Counted from the stretch's first letter, positions 15,630 through 24,314 are shown. The stretch is DNA of 40,996 nt from Actinomycetota bacterium (GCA_013816245.1 JACDEU010000026.1:1-40996), one strand, 5' to 3'. The notes: generated by a model not told the origin, from the letters alone. A program made the numbers and translations.

Positions 15630-16994
15630 CTAGAGAACGGCCAGGTACTTCTTGAGCTCCCAGTCGGTCAGCTGGACGCGGTAGTCGTCCCACTCGGCGC
15701 GCTTCAGCTCGACATAGCGGTCGAAGATGTGCGGCCCGAGCGCCTTTCGCGCCAGGTCCGACTCGGCCAGTGCGTCGATCGCCTCGCCGAGAGTCTCCGG
15801 GAGCGAAACGATCCCCCGCTCCTTTCGCTGCTCTGGCGTCAGGTGATAGAGGTTCGTCTCCATCGGCTCCGGGAGCTCGTAGCCCTGCTCGATCCCCTCG
15901 AGCCCCGCGTGCAGAAGCGTGGCGAACGTGAGGTACGGGTTACAGGCTGGGTCAGGACAGCGGATCTCCGCCCGTGTCGCCTGCTCGGCGCCCGGCTTGT
16001 AGAGCGGGATCCGGATCAGGGCCGATCGGTTCCGCCGCGACCACGCGACGTACACGGGAGCCTCGTAGCCGGGCACGAGCCGCTTGTACGAGTTCACCCA
16101 CTGCGCGAACACCGCGCTGATCTCCCTGGCGTGGCGGAGCTGGCCGGCGATGAACGCCTTCCCCGCGTCCGACAGGCTCCACTCGTCGTCCCCGTCGAAG
16201 AACGCGTTCCGTCCGTCCTTGAAGAGCGACTGGTGTGTGTGCATCCCGGACCCGTTCTCGCCGAAGATCGGCTTCGGCATGAACGTCGCGTGATAGCCCG
16301 CCTTCTTCGCGATCTCCTTGACGATCAGGCGGTACGTGACGGTATGGTCGGCCATCGAGAGCGCATCGGAGAAACGCATGTCGATCTCGTGCTGGGACGG
16401 GCCGACCTCGTGGTGGACGTACTCGATCGGGATGCCCATCCCCTCGAGCGCGCGGACGGTCTCCTGGCGCAGCTCGCTCGCCGCGTCAAGCGTCGTCATC
16501 GCGAAGTAGCCGCCCTCGTCGAGCGTCTCCGTCCCCTTGTCGTCGCGGAACAGGAAGTACTCGAGCTCGGGGCCGACGTTGAAGGTGTCGAAACCCATTG
16601 AAGCCATGCGGTCGAGAGCACGGCGCAGGACGTACCGGGGGTCGCCTTCGTACGGCTTGCCGTCGGGCGTGACGATGTCGCAGATCATCCGCGCCACCCT
16701 GGTCTCCCCCTCCTTCCACGGCATCAGCTGGAAGGTCTCTGGATCGGGGATCGCGACCATGTCCGACTCCTCGATCGCGTTGAAGCCCGTGATCGAGGAC
16801 CCGTCGAAGCCCATCCCGTCGTCGAGCGCCGCCTCGATCTCGCTGGGCGTGACGGCAAAGCTCTTGAGGTGCCCCTCGATGTCGCTGAACCAGAGGAGGA
16901 CGAACTCGATGCCCTCCTTCTCGATTCGGCCGAGCGTTCGCTTGCGCGAGTCCTCGCTCGACGTGGCTCTGTTCTTTGTCTCGACCTGCGCCAT
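15630..16994 (-). CDS. glnA: Glutamine synthetase, type I
   Basis: Condenses glutamate and ammonia to glutamine with ATP. It has 454 residues. The N-terminal beta-grasp region is WFSDIEGHLKSFAVTPSEIE. Catalytic-domain motifs are GFDGSSITGF, the metal-binding GPELEYFLF, HHEVGPSQHEID, the ammonia/ATP loop MPKPIFGENGSGMHTHQSL and the RNRSALIRIP arginine region. The C-terminal region reads NLYHLTPEQRKERGI. Length and pattern fit the GSI-alpha form, which lacks the 25-residue insert and usually is not adenylylated. That is family inference. The ATG has a good AGGGAGG ribosome binding site and a leader of about 70 bases containing a hairpin. Confidence 0.95.
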   Translation of the reverse strand: MAQVETKNRATSSEDSRKRTLGRIEKEGIEFVLLWFSDIEGHLKSFAVTPSEIEAALDDGMGFDGSSITGFNAIEESDMVAIPDPETFQLMPWKEGETRVARMICDIVTPDGKPYEGDPRYVLRRALDRMASMGFDTFNVGPELEYFLFRDDKGTETLDEGGYFAMTTLDAASELRQETVRALEGMGIPIEYVHHEVGPSQHEIDMRFSDALSMADHTVTYRLIVKEIAKKAGYHATFMPKPIFGENGSGMHTHQSLFKDGRNAFFDGDDEWSLSDAGKAFIAGQLRHAREISAVFAQWVNSYKRLVPGYEAPVYVAWSRRNRSALIRIPLYKPGAEQATRAEIRCPDPACNPYLTFATLLHAGLEGIEQGYELPEPMETNLYHLTPEQRKERGIVSLPETLGEAIDALAESDLARKALGPHIFDRYVELKRAEWDDYRVQLTDWELKKYLAVL

Positions 16995-17017
16995 GAATCC
17001 TCCCTTGAAATGCCAAA

Positions 17018-17048
17018 AGCCTCAGGCGCGGACGTCGCGCCCAAGGCT
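17018..17048 (-). promoter_or_regulatory. Hairpin in the glnA leader, attenuator-like
   Basis: Between the probable promoter and the Shine-Dalgarno of glnA, AGCCT(TG)GGCGCG, loop ACGTC, CGCGCC(TG)AGGCT forms an 11-bp stem with a symmetric 2x2 internal loop, directly followed by TTTT on the minus strand. This is the layout of an intrinsic terminator placed before the gene. ANTAR proteins act on such leaders, and one is encoded in this window, but a link is only a guess. Confidence 0.5.
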
Positions 17049-17072
17049 CCGTTGCCTTGCTGACGGCTGAAG

Positions 17073-17080
17073 TCTATACG
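17073..17080. promoter_or_regulatory. Shared divergent -10 region of glnA and rmlB-like gene
   Basis: The minus strand reads TATAGA (17073-17078), placing transcription start about 70 bases before glnA. The plus strand reads TATACG (17075-17080), eight bases before GTG 17089, which would make that mRNA nearly leaderless. The two hexamers overlap on a TATA core. Confidence 0.45.
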
Positions 17081-17088
17081 GTGGCGCC

Positions 17089-18072
17089 GTGCGCCTTCTC
17101 GTGACCGGGGGTGCGGGGTTCATCGGCTCGCACTTCGTCAAGCGGATGCTCGCAGCCGGCGAGGACGTCGTGGTGCTCGACAAGTTCACGTACGCCGGCA
17201 ATCCGGCGAACCTGCCGGAGGAGGTCGACTGTCGCCGCGGCGACATCTCGATTCGAGAGGACGTCGACCAGCTCGGTCCGGTCGAAGCGATCGTCAACTT
17301 CGCTGCGGAGACGCACGTCGACCGGTCGATCCTCGGGCCCGAGGACTTCGTGCGCACGGACGTGCTCGGAACGCTCGTCCTCCTACAGGCTGCGGAGCAG
17401 CAGAGCGCCCGGTTCGTGCAGGTCTCCACCGACGAGGTGTACGGCGACGTCGAGCCCGGCTGGTCGTCGCGCGAGGACGACTCGCTTCGCCCCTCGAGCC
17501 CGTACAGCGCGTCGAAGGCGGGGGGAGACCTACAGGTCTTGGCGGCGGTCCGGACGTTCGGCGTCAACGCCTCGATCACGCGCGGGTCGAACACCTACGG
17601 GCCGAACCAGTATCCGGAGAAGGTGCTGCCCCTCTTCGTCACGAACGCGCTCGACGGGCACCCGTTGCCGCTCTACGGCGACGGCCGGCAGGTGCGTGAC
17701 TGGCTGCACGTCGACGACCATTGCGCGGCGATCGAGCTCGTCCTACGCCAAGGCGAGGCCGGCGAGACCTACAACGTCGGTGCCGGCGAGGAGCATGAGA
17801 ACGTCGAGCTTACGCGTCTGATCGTCGAGCAGCTCGACGTAGACACCGCGCTCGTGCGCCACGTCGAGGACCGCGCCGGTCACGACCGGCGCTACTCACT
17901 CGACACCACGAAGATCCGGTCGCTCGGCTGGCACCCGAGGCGCGATTGGGACGAAGGCGTCCGGGCCACCATCGAGTGGTACCGGGGAAATCGCGACTGG
18001 TGGGAGCCGATCAAGCGCAGCAGCGGGTTCCGCGAGTACTACGACAGGCAGTACGAAGCGAGGCTTGCCTAG
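17089..18072 (+). CDS. rfbB: dTDP-glucose 4,6-dehydratase (RmlB-like)
   Basis: Extended short-chain dehydrogenase of 327 residues that converts dTDP-glucose to the 4-keto-6-deoxy sugar for rhamnose or other envelope sugars. The NAD-binding motif TGGAGFIG lies at 6-13. The catalytic TDE triplet is at 114-116 (VSTDEVYGD), and the YxxxK pair is Y139/K143 (SPYSASKAGGD). The substrate region is NTYGPNQYPEKVLPLFV and the late motif GDGRQVRDWLHVDDH. No rmlA, rmlC or rmlD is adjacent, so the pathway must be completed elsewhere. Its TAG shares the CTAG tetranucleotide with the stop of the convergent kinase gene. Confidence 0.88.
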   Translation: MRLLVTGGAGFIGSHFVKRMLAAGEDVVVLDKFTYAGNPANLPEEVDCRRGDISIREDVDQLGPVEAIVNFAAETHVDRSILGPEDFVRTDVLGTLVLLQAAEQQSARFVQVSTDEVYGDVEPGWSSREDDSLRPSSPYSASKAGGDLQVLAAVRTFGVNASITRGSNTYGPNQYPEKVLPLFVTNALDGHPLPLYGDGRQVRDWLHVDDHCAAIELVLRQGEAGETYNVGAGEEHENVELTRLIVEQLDVDTALVRHVEDRAGHDRRYSLDTTKIRSLGWHPRRDWDEGVRATIEWYRGNRDWWEPIKRSSGFREYYDRQYEARLA

Positions 18073-19502
18073 CCGCAGCGCTGCTGTGCTTGCTCGCGCA
18101 GCCGGTCGATCGGGTCACGCTGACCCTGGATCGCCTCTGAACGGTCGAGCAGCTCGAGGACCCCGTCGCAGTTACCCAGCTGGAACCGCGTGAACGCGAG
18201 GTTGTAGTCCGCGTAAGCCTCGGTGAGGGAGTTCGTCCCCTGCAACCTCTGCACGGAGCGTTCGAGCAGCGGCAACGCGCCCGCATAGTCGCCGGCCTGC
18301 ATCTTCCGGAAACCCGCGTCGTTCAGCGCCGCGCCGCTCGCGCCGGAAGACGGCGGCGGTGCTGGGGTTGATCCTGCCGCAGTCGTGACCGTAACGGGCT
18401 TCTCGACGGTCGTGACCCGACCCTGGGTCGTCACCCGCTGAACACGGGTGATCACCGTGGTCTGCGCCGGCGGCGTGTCGCCGCCGCGCGTCAGGAGGTA
18501 GGCGAGGACGGCGCCACCGACGGCGCCGAACAAGAGGAGCGCAGCCAAGAGCGGCCAGGCACCGGGCGCTGATCGGGCCGGCGGGTAGCCGACATCCGGC
18601 TCACGTCGCAGCGGCCGCGTGGCCTCGGTCGGTGGTGGAGTAGGGACGACGATCGGCCGCTCTCTGGTCGACCCCGCCGCCTCGGCGAGAGCACCCCGGA
18701 GTGCAGCGACGAACTCGCTGTCGGTGCCGTAACGCTGCGCAGGATCCTTCGCGAGGGCTTTCGCGAAGACCGGGTCGAGCTCGCAAGGCAGCTCGGTGCC
18801 GTCGCACACGGACGGGATGGGCGCATTGACATGCGCGGCCGCTTCGGCCGTCGGGCTTTCCGACTCGAACGGGCGCCTGCCGGTGAGCAGCTCCCAGGCC
18901 ACGATCGCCAGGGCGTAACGATCGCTCGCCGGTCCGGCGCGCTCACCGCGCGCCTGCTCGGGAGACAGGTAGCCGGCAGTGCCGAGCACCGTTCCCGTCA
19001 TTGTCAGCGAATGCATCCCCGCGGCGCTGGCGATGCCGAAGTCGGCGACGTGAACGTTGCCCTCACCGTCGAGCAACAGGTTCGCGGGCTTGACGTCTCT
19101 GTGCACGACGCCTTCGCGATGCGCGACGTCGAGCGCACGCGCGGCTTCCTCCAGCCAGGTGAACACCTGCTCCGGTGGCCGAGCCCCTTCGGCTCGCAGG
19201 ATGTCGTCGAGCGAGCCACCGCTCAGGTACTCCATGACAATGTAGGGACGGTCTTGGTGCTCGCCGACGTCGAAGATCGTGACCGTGTTCGGCTCCCCGG
19301 AAAGGCGGGCGGCTGACAACGCCTCCCGGGTGAAACGCTCGCGAACCGATTCGTCCTGCGCGTAGCGCTCGGCGAGGACCTTTACCGCCACGACGCGGCC
19401 GAGCACCGAGTCGGTGGCCCGGTAGATATCGCCCATGCCACCGTGCCCGATCCGTTCGGGGTCCCGGTAGCGCGGCGGGAGGATGTGAGTCTGAACGGAC
19501 AC
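18069..19502 (-). CDS. PknB-like Ser/Thr protein kinase with external TPR-like domain
   Basis: A 477-residue membrane kinase. The kinase domain (about 12-275) has the glycine loop IGHGGMGDIY, VAVKVL lysine, catalytic HRDVKPANLLL, the DFG motif (VADFGIAS) and the APE-equivalent SPEQARGE. A proline-rich juxtamembrane region leads to a single helix WPLLAALLLFGAVGGAVLAYLL. Then comes a threonine/valine-rich external spacer and an alpha-helical repeat region (AGDYAGALPLLERSVQRLQ, EAYADYNLAFTRFQLGNCDGVLELL) resembling TPR. There are no PASTA domains, unlike mycobacterial PknB, so the external signal is probably different. Start GTG 19502. Confidence 0.9.
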   Translation of the reverse strand: MSVQTHILPPRYRDPERIGHGGMGDIYRATDSVLGRVVAVKVLAERYAQDESVRERFTREALSAARLSGEPNTVTIFDVGEHQDRPYIVMEYLSGGSLDDILRAEGARPPEQVFTWLEEAARALDVAHREGVVHRDVKPANLLLDGEGNVHVADFGIASAAGMHSLTMTGTVLGTAGYLSPEQARGERAGPASDRYALAIVAWELLTGRRPFESESPTAEAAAHVNAPIPSVCDGTELPCELDPVFAKALAKDPAQRYGTDSEFVAALRGALAEAAGSTRERPIVVPTPPPTEATRPLRREPDVGYPPARSAPGAWPLLAALLLFGAVGGAVLAYLLTRGGDTPPAQTTVITRVQRVTTQGRVTTVEKPVTVTTAAGSTPAPPPSSGASGAALNDAGFRKMQAGDYAGALPLLERSVQRLQGTNSLTEAYADYNLAFTRFQLGNCDGVLELLDRSEAIQGQRDPIDRLREQAQQRCG

Positions 19503-19571
19503 AGCGCTAGTTCAAACGAATTTGCCCCGCCGACGGGTCGCGCAAACGATGAGATGAGGGTTCCGTAAAGA

Positions 19572-19595
19572 AAAGGGCTGCTCATGGAGCCCTTT
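19572..19595 (+). promoter_or_regulatory. Hairpin in the leader of the SpoIID-type gene
   Basis: AAAGGGCT, loop GCTCATGG, AGCCCTTT is a perfect 8-bp stem. An in-frame ATG (19584) lies in its loop and its purine-rich upstream bases are in the stem. The stem would hide that start, which supports the later ATG at 19632. It could also regulate translation or terminate transcripts entering from upstream. Confidence 0.4.
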
Positions 19596-19631
19596 GGTAG
19601 CCTCGGGCGCGTCCTACCTGGGGTCAGGTCG

Positions 19632-21242
19632 ATGCGTCGAACTCTCCTACTCGTCTCCGTACTGCTGCTCGTCGCCGGTTCGGCGGCGCATGCGCGCTCG
19701 ACCGCGCAGCCCGTTCCGCAGGGCACAGCCACGTTTGTCGTCACGGGGCACGGCTGGGGCCACGGAGTCGGGTTGAGCCAGTACGGCGCCTATGGTTATG
19801 CCCAGAAGGGCTTCGACTACGAGAAGATCGTCCTGCACTACTTCCCGGGGACAGAGCTCGGTGACGCGCCCGTATCGCGTGTGCGCGTGCTCCTCACGAG
19901 CGGCGTGAGCGCACTGACCGTCAACTCGACCGTGGACTTCAAGGTGAAGGATGGGAGCGGCGTCGTGCACACTCTTGCGGCCGGCGCCTATCCGCTGACG
20001 ACTGGGCTCAAGCTCGCCGTCGACGGCCAGGTGAAGGCCCGTGCGCTTCCCGGGCCGCTTCTGTTCCAGCCCGGCAGTGCAGCGCTCGCGCTCAAGCACC
20101 GCTACCGCGGCTCGATCCAGGTCGACTTGAACGGGGGCAAGCTGCGCGCGATTAACATGGTCGGCCTCGAGCAATACCTCTACGGCGTCGTTCCCTCGGA
20201 GATGCCGTACACCTGGCACCCCGAAGCGCTGAAGGCGCAGGCGATCGTCGCCCGCTCGTACGCGCTCGCGACACGTCGCACCGGCGCGTTCGATCTCTAT
20301 CCCGACACGCGTAGCCAGGTGTACCTCGGGATCGAGCACGAGAAGGCCTCGACCAACGCCGCTGTCAACGCGACGGCGGGCAAGGTCGTCCTCTACGACG
20401 GGGAAGTCGCGAAGACGTTCTTCTTTTCGACCTCGGGCGGGCGAACCGCGTCCGCCGAAGACGTCTGGGGTGAGCCGGTTCCGTACCTCCTCTCCGTCCC
20501 GGACCCGTACGACTCGATTTCGCCGCATCACGACTGGGGCCCGTTCGTCTTCACCGGAGCCAAGCTCGCGAAGATGATGAAGATGAAAGGTCGCGTCGTC
20601 GACCTTCAGGCGGAGCTGAACTCCTCCGGTCGCATCAAGGTGCTGAACGTCATCGGAACGAAGAGCACAGTCGCCGTGGCCGGCACCGTCCTGCGGCAAC
20701 GAATGGGCTTGCGCTCGACCTGGTTCAGCGTCGGAGTCCTCTCGCTGGCCGCTCCGACGCAGACGGTCGTGTACGGCGGCCGCGCCAAGCTCATCGGCGT
20801 CGCCCGTGGGCTCACGCAGGCCGTGCTGCAGCAGCTTCAAGCCGGAACCTGGACGGACGTCAGCACGGTGAAAGCGGACAAGGACGGCGCCGTGAGCGTG
20901 CTCGTGAAGCCCGCGGTCAGTACGCAGTACCGGCTCGCGAGCGGAAAGGTGCTTGCAGCCTCGGTGCGCGTACCCGTCGCGCCGCTCACCAGGCTCTATC
21001 CGGTGCGAACGCAGACGCAGCTGAGCGGCTACGTCCGACCCACCTCGCTGGCGGGCACGACGATCCTGATCCAGAAGCAACAAGGCGCAGCGTGGCCGAC
21101 CATCGCGCAGTCGACCGTGGGAGCCGACGGCGACTTTCTCGCGACGCTGCAGCTCACCACCGGCGTCTACCGCGCCCGCGTCAACTCGGGGCACGGCTTC
21201 GTGGTCGGCTTCTCGCCGGTCGTTCAGGTCATCGCCCCGTGA
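19632..21242 (+). CDS. Secreted SpoIID/LytB-domain protein
   Basis: Exported protein of 536 residues, probably acting on peptidoglycan (SpoIID is a lytic transglycosylase, and LytB-type proteins enhance amidases). Starting at ATG 19632 gives a clean signal peptide (MRRTLLLVSVLLLVAGSAAHA). The next region carries GHGWGHGVGLSQYGAYG at about 39-55, then the SpoIID core with LEQYLYGVVPSEMP and HPEALKAQAIVARSYALA, where the glutamate of SEMP is the expected catalytic residue. FFFSTSGGRTASAEDVWG follows. After about residue 350 come two beta-rich repeats resembling Ig-like domains. It is coupled to the protease gene downstream by a GTGA overlap. Confidence 0.85.
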   Translation: MRRTLLLVSVLLLVAGSAAHARSTAQPVPQGTATFVVTGHGWGHGVGLSQYGAYGYAQKGFDYEKIVLHYFPGTELGDAPVSRVRVLLTSGVSALTVNSTVDFKVKDGSGVVHTLAAGAYPLTTGLKLAVDGQVKARALPGPLLFQPGSAALALKHRYRGSIQVDLNGGKLRAINMVGLEQYLYGVVPSEMPYTWHPEALKAQAIVARSYALATRRTGAFDLYPDTRSQVYLGIEHEKASTNAAVNATAGKVVLYDGEVAKTFFFSTSGGRTASAEDVWGEPVPYLLSVPDPYDSISPHHDWGPFVFTGAKLAKMMKMKGRVVDLQAELNSSGRIKVLNVIGTKSTVAVAGTVLRQRMGLRSTWFSVGVLSLAAPTQTVVYGGRAKLIGVARGLTQAVLQQLQAGTWTDVSTVKADKDGAVSVLVKPAVSTQYRLASGKVLAASVRVPVAPLTRLYPVRTQTQLSGYVRPTSLAGTTILIQKQQGAAWPTIAQSTVGADGDFLATLQLTTGVYRARVNSGHGFVVGFSPVVQVIAP

Positions 21243-22696
21243 AGACAGCTGCGCTCGCGGCGCTGGCGCTTCTCCTGGCGCCTACAGCCGCTGCCCTGCC
21301 TGTGCGAAGCGGGTTCGTTCCGAGCGATCCGCTTGCGCCGAAGCAGTACTACCTCTCGCAGGACCACGCGTTCGACGCGTTCCCAACCGAGCTGCCGGTC
21401 GTCAATCCCGTACGCGTGGCGATCATCGACTCGGGCCTCGACGGCGGCCATCCCGAGTTCCCGCGGTCGCGAATCTGGCCGCAGGCGAGGACCTGGGTGG
21501 GGGGCAGCGCACTCACGGACGAGGAGGGCCACGGGACCTTCGTCGCCGGAATGATCGGGGCGGCATTGAACAACAACGAGGGCATCGCCGGAATGGCGTT
21601 TCCGGCGCAGCTGGTGATCGCGAAGATCGCGCGCTCGGATCAATCCATCGACGTACGTGACGAGGCCGAGGCGATCCGCTGGGCCGTCGACGTCGGCGCG
21701 CGTGTGATCAATCTCTCGATCGGCGGCCTGCGCGATCCGTTCAATCCGCGCCGAGACACGTTCTCGAAAGCCGAGGCGAGCGCAATCAACTACGCAGTCA
21801 GCCGCGGTGCAGTTCTCGTCGCAGCGGTCGGCAACTCCGACGAGGCGCCGGAGTCTCCCTGGCCGTTCGCGAGCTATCCGGCAGCGCTCCCACATGTCAT
21901 CGGCGTGAGCGCACTCAGTCCGACGGGCAACGTGCCTCAGTTCTCCAACCGCGACCGGCTCTACAACGACATCTCCGCGCCCGGGCAGGAGATCTACTCG
22001 ACCCTCCCCCGCTCACTGACGTCGGCACACCAGCTCTGTCAGAACCAGGGCTACTCCGATTGCGGCCCGGACGACTTCCGCCACGCAGCCGGTACGTCGT
22101 TCGCGGCCCCCCAGGTGGCCGCCGCGGCAGCGATCCTCTTCGCACTCCGGCCGACGCTGCAGCCGGATCAGGTGATCAACATCCTCGAGCGGAGCGCTAC
22201 GGACGTGAACGCATCGAACGGCTGCAAGCAGTGTCCGCTGCAGCGGGATACGTTCAGCGGCTGGGGCAGGTTGGACGTCGGGAAAGCGATCGCGGCACTC
22301 GACGGCGTTCTGCCGCCGCGGGACCGGCTCGAGCCGAACGACGATGCCGGAGGAAACGCCGCCCGGCTCGGCGCCCGCGTCACCTCGGTGAAGGCGACGA
22401 TCGACTTCTGGGACGACCAGATCGACGTCTACCGGATCTCGCTTCGCAAGGGCCAGAGGGTCAAGCTCGTGCTGAACGGCCCCGAGGGATCGACGTCGAA
22501 CCTCCTGCTGTGGAAACCCGGCACCAAGCGTGTCAACGACCTGCGCAACCAACACCTCAGGGCCGCGCAGGCGATCGGGCCGGGCCTGACCCACGCGATC
22601 GGCTACAAAGCCCCGGCGAGCGGGTACTACTACGCCGAGGTCAAGCTGACGGCCCGCGGCGTCGGGCCGTACGAGCTCACGATCACGCGGCGCTAG
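21239..22696 (+). CDS. Secreted subtilisin-like serine protease (S8) with C-terminal PPC-type domain
   Basis: A 485-residue protein starting at GTG 21239. The signal peptide is KTAALAALALLLAPTAAA. The catalytic triad is D64 (VAIIDSGLD), H98 (EEGHGTFVAGMI) and S287 (HAAGTSFAAPQVA), with the oxyanion asparagine N199 in AAVGNS. The protease domain spans about 55-315. The C-terminal part from about 325 (DRLEPNDDAGGNAARLG ... ISLRKGQRVKLVL ... YYYAEVKLT) resembles a bacterial pre-peptidase C-terminal domain. The mature protein carries cysteines in two pairs (QLCQN/SDCG and GCKQC), plausible disulfides. Its TAG shares CTAG with the convergent acetyltransferase stop. Confidence 0.92.
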   Translation: MKTAALAALALLLAPTAAALPVRSGFVPSDPLAPKQYYLSQDHAFDAFPTELPVVNPVRVAIIDSGLDGGHPEFPRSRIWPQARTWVGGSALTDEEGHGTFVAGMIGAALNNNEGIAGMAFPAQLVIAKIARSDQSIDVRDEAEAIRWAVDVGARVINLSIGGLRDPFNPRRDTFSKAEASAINYAVSRGAVLVAAVGNSDEAPESPWPFASYPAALPHVIGVSALSPTGNVPQFSNRDRLYNDISAPGQEIYSTLPRSLTSAHQLCQNQGYSDCGPDDFRHAAGTSFAAPQVAAAAAILFALRPTLQPDQVINILERSATDVNASNGCKQCPLQRDTFSGWGRLDVGKAIAALDGVLPPRDRLEPNDDAGGNAARLGARVTSVKATIDFWDDQIDVYRISLRKGQRVKLVLNGPEGSTSNLLLWKPGTKRVNDLRNQHLRAAQAIGPGLTHAIGYKAPASGYYYAEVKLTARGVGPYELTITRR

Positions 22697-23334
22697 AGCA
22701 GCTCTTCGGGGGGAACGTCTCGCAACACGCGCGCGGGATTCCCGACCACGACGGCCTGCGCGGGCACGTCCTTCACAACCACGGCGCCAGCGCCGACGAA
22801 TGCCTCCGCTCCGATCTCGACGGCGGGGCAGAGCACCGCGCCGGCTCCGACACGGGCGCCGCGCCTGATCGTCGGTCCCTTGCGCAGCTGATGTCGCTGC
22901 TCGGTTCGTCCCATGAAATTGTCGTTCGTCGTGATCACTCGCGGCGCGATGAAGACGTCGTCCTCGAGAGTCGAATACGCAGTCACGTATGCATCCGCCT
23001 GGATCTTCGTGCGATCGCCGATCATGGTGTCGTTCTCGACGAGCGAGCCGCGCCCGATCACCACGTCGTCGCCCACGTCGCAGCGTTCGCGTACGCACGC
23101 CTGGTCGCCGATGATCGCGCGCGCACCGATCCGTGTGCCCGCGAACACGATCGCTCCCGTGGACACGATGGTCCCCGGCCCGAGCTCGAGCGGCGGCACC
23201 TCCTCCCGCTTGGCTGTCGAACGTGGGCCGAGCGTCGGCTGCTTGCCGACGACCGCGTAGTCGAGAATCCTGCAGCCGTCCCCGAGCACCGTTCCCGGAT
23301 AGACGATCGCGGTCTCGGCGACCTCGGCCCTCAA
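22693..23334 (-). CDS. Hexapeptide-repeat N-acetyltransferase (WbpD/WlbB-like)
   Basis: A left-handed beta-helix acyltransferase of 213 residues. Hexapeptide repeats run through most of it (VLGDGCRILDYAVVG, GTRIGARAIIGDQACVRERCDVGDDVVIGRGSLVENDTMIG in overlapping segments, VGAGAVLCPAVEIGAEAFVGAGAVVVKDVP). The end VVVGNPARVLRDV is the usual cap of sugar N- or O-acetyltransferases. Beside a Gfo/Idh oxidoreductase and a UDP-sugar 6-dehydrogenase, it most likely acetylates a 3-amino UDP-sugar acid. Start TTG 23334 overlaps the upstream stop (TTGA). It is the last gene of the operon. Confidence 0.8.
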   Translation of the reverse strand: MRAEVAETAIVYPGTVLGDGCRILDYAVVGKQPTLGPRSTAKREEVPPLELGPGTIVSTGAIVFAGTRIGARAIIGDQACVRERCDVGDDVVIGRGSLVENDTMIGDRTKIQADAYVTAYSTLEDDVFIAPRVITTNDNFMGRTEQRHQLRKGPTIRRGARVGAGAVLCPAVEIGAEAFVGAGAVVVKDVPAQAVVVGNPARVLRDVPPEELL

Positions 23335-24314
23335 GCCGGAACGGTTTCCAGGGAGGCCTGCAGTTGCTCCAGCGCACGGACGACGACGAGACCATCCTTC
23401 GCCGCGCGCAGCGGGTCGCCCTCACCGGCCACGAGGTTCAGGAAGTGCTGGCATTCGAGACGCAGCGGCTCGAGCAGCGGCACCTTCGGGCTGTGAATGT
23501 CACCCGTGCGGGTGCGCCATTCGCCGTAGGTCGTCGCCGGCTCCTCCGGTGCCTTGTCGTACACGGTGACCTTGCGCTCGGGCTCCATGTCGTCGAAGAC
23601 CGCCATCTTGTCGCGGCCGACGACGGTGATGCGGCGAATCTTGTGCGGATCGAGCCACGAGAGATGCAGGTGCGCGATCTTGCCAGACGGGAACCTCAGG
23701 TAGCAGAAGACGATGTCCTCGACGCGCGGGTTCAGAAATGCGTGCCCGTGCGCCCAGAGCTCTGCCGGCTCTTCGTCGATCAGGTAGAGCAGCACCGACA
23801 GGTCGTGCACACCGAGAGACCAGAGGGCGTTCTCGTGCGTGCGAATCGTGCCCAGGTTCTGGCGGTTGCCGTAGATGCAGAGAATGTCGCCGAGATCGCC
23901 TGACTCGACGATCTGCTTCAGCTTCTGTACACCCGGGTGGTAGAGCAGCAGATGTCCGGGCATGAGCACCAGACCGCGCTCCTCTGCGAGCTCGCACAAC
24001 TCCTCCATCTCAACTGCTCGCATCGCCGGCGGCTTCTCGACGAACACGTGCTTGCCGGCCTCGAGCGCGCGTCGCGCAAGCTCGTGGTGAGTCGGCACCG
24101 GAGTCGCGATCACGATCGCATCGACCGAGTCGTCTTCGAGCAGGTCGTCGAAGCTCGACGTCACCTTCGCTCCCGGGTAGCGCTCGGCGAGCCCGGCCCG
24201 CAGCTCTTCGTCCAGGTCGCAGATCCAGGCGAGGTCGGCCAGCTGGTCGAAGTTACGAGCGAGGTTCTTCCCCCACTGGCCTAGGCCGACCTGCGCTAGT
24301 CGAGCCACACTCAC
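23331..24314 (-). CDS. Gfo/Idh/MocA-family oxidoreductase (WbpB-like)
   Basis: NAD(P)-dependent sugar oxidoreductase of 327 residues. The N-terminal Rossmann motif is VGLGQWGKNLARNF. The family hallmark EKP occurs in GKHVFVEKPPAM. The C-terminal alpha/beta substrate domain includes GVHDLSVLLYLI, where the histidine region is commonly catalytic, and IAHLHLSWLDPHKIRR. In the WbpA-B-D-E pathway the homologue oxidises position 3 of UDP-GlcNAc acid to a ketone before transamination. GTG 24314 overlaps the dehydrogenase stop by four bases, so coupled expression is likely. Confidence 0.82.
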   Translation of the reverse strand: MSVARLAQVGLGQWGKNLARNFDQLADLAWICDLDEELRAGLAERYPGAKVTSSFDDLLEDDSVDAIVIATPVPTHHELARRALEAGKHVFVEKPPAMRAVEMEELCELAEERGLVLMPGHLLLYHPGVQKLKQIVESGDLGDILCIYGNRQNLGTIRTHENALWSLGVHDLSVLLYLIDEEPAELWAHGHAFLNPRVEDIVFCYLRFPSGKIAHLHLSWLDPHKIRRITVVGRDKMAVFDDMEPERKVTVYDKAPEEPATTYGEWRTRTGDIHSPKVPLLEPLRLECQHFLNLVAGEGDPLRAAKDGLVVVRALEQLQASLETVPA

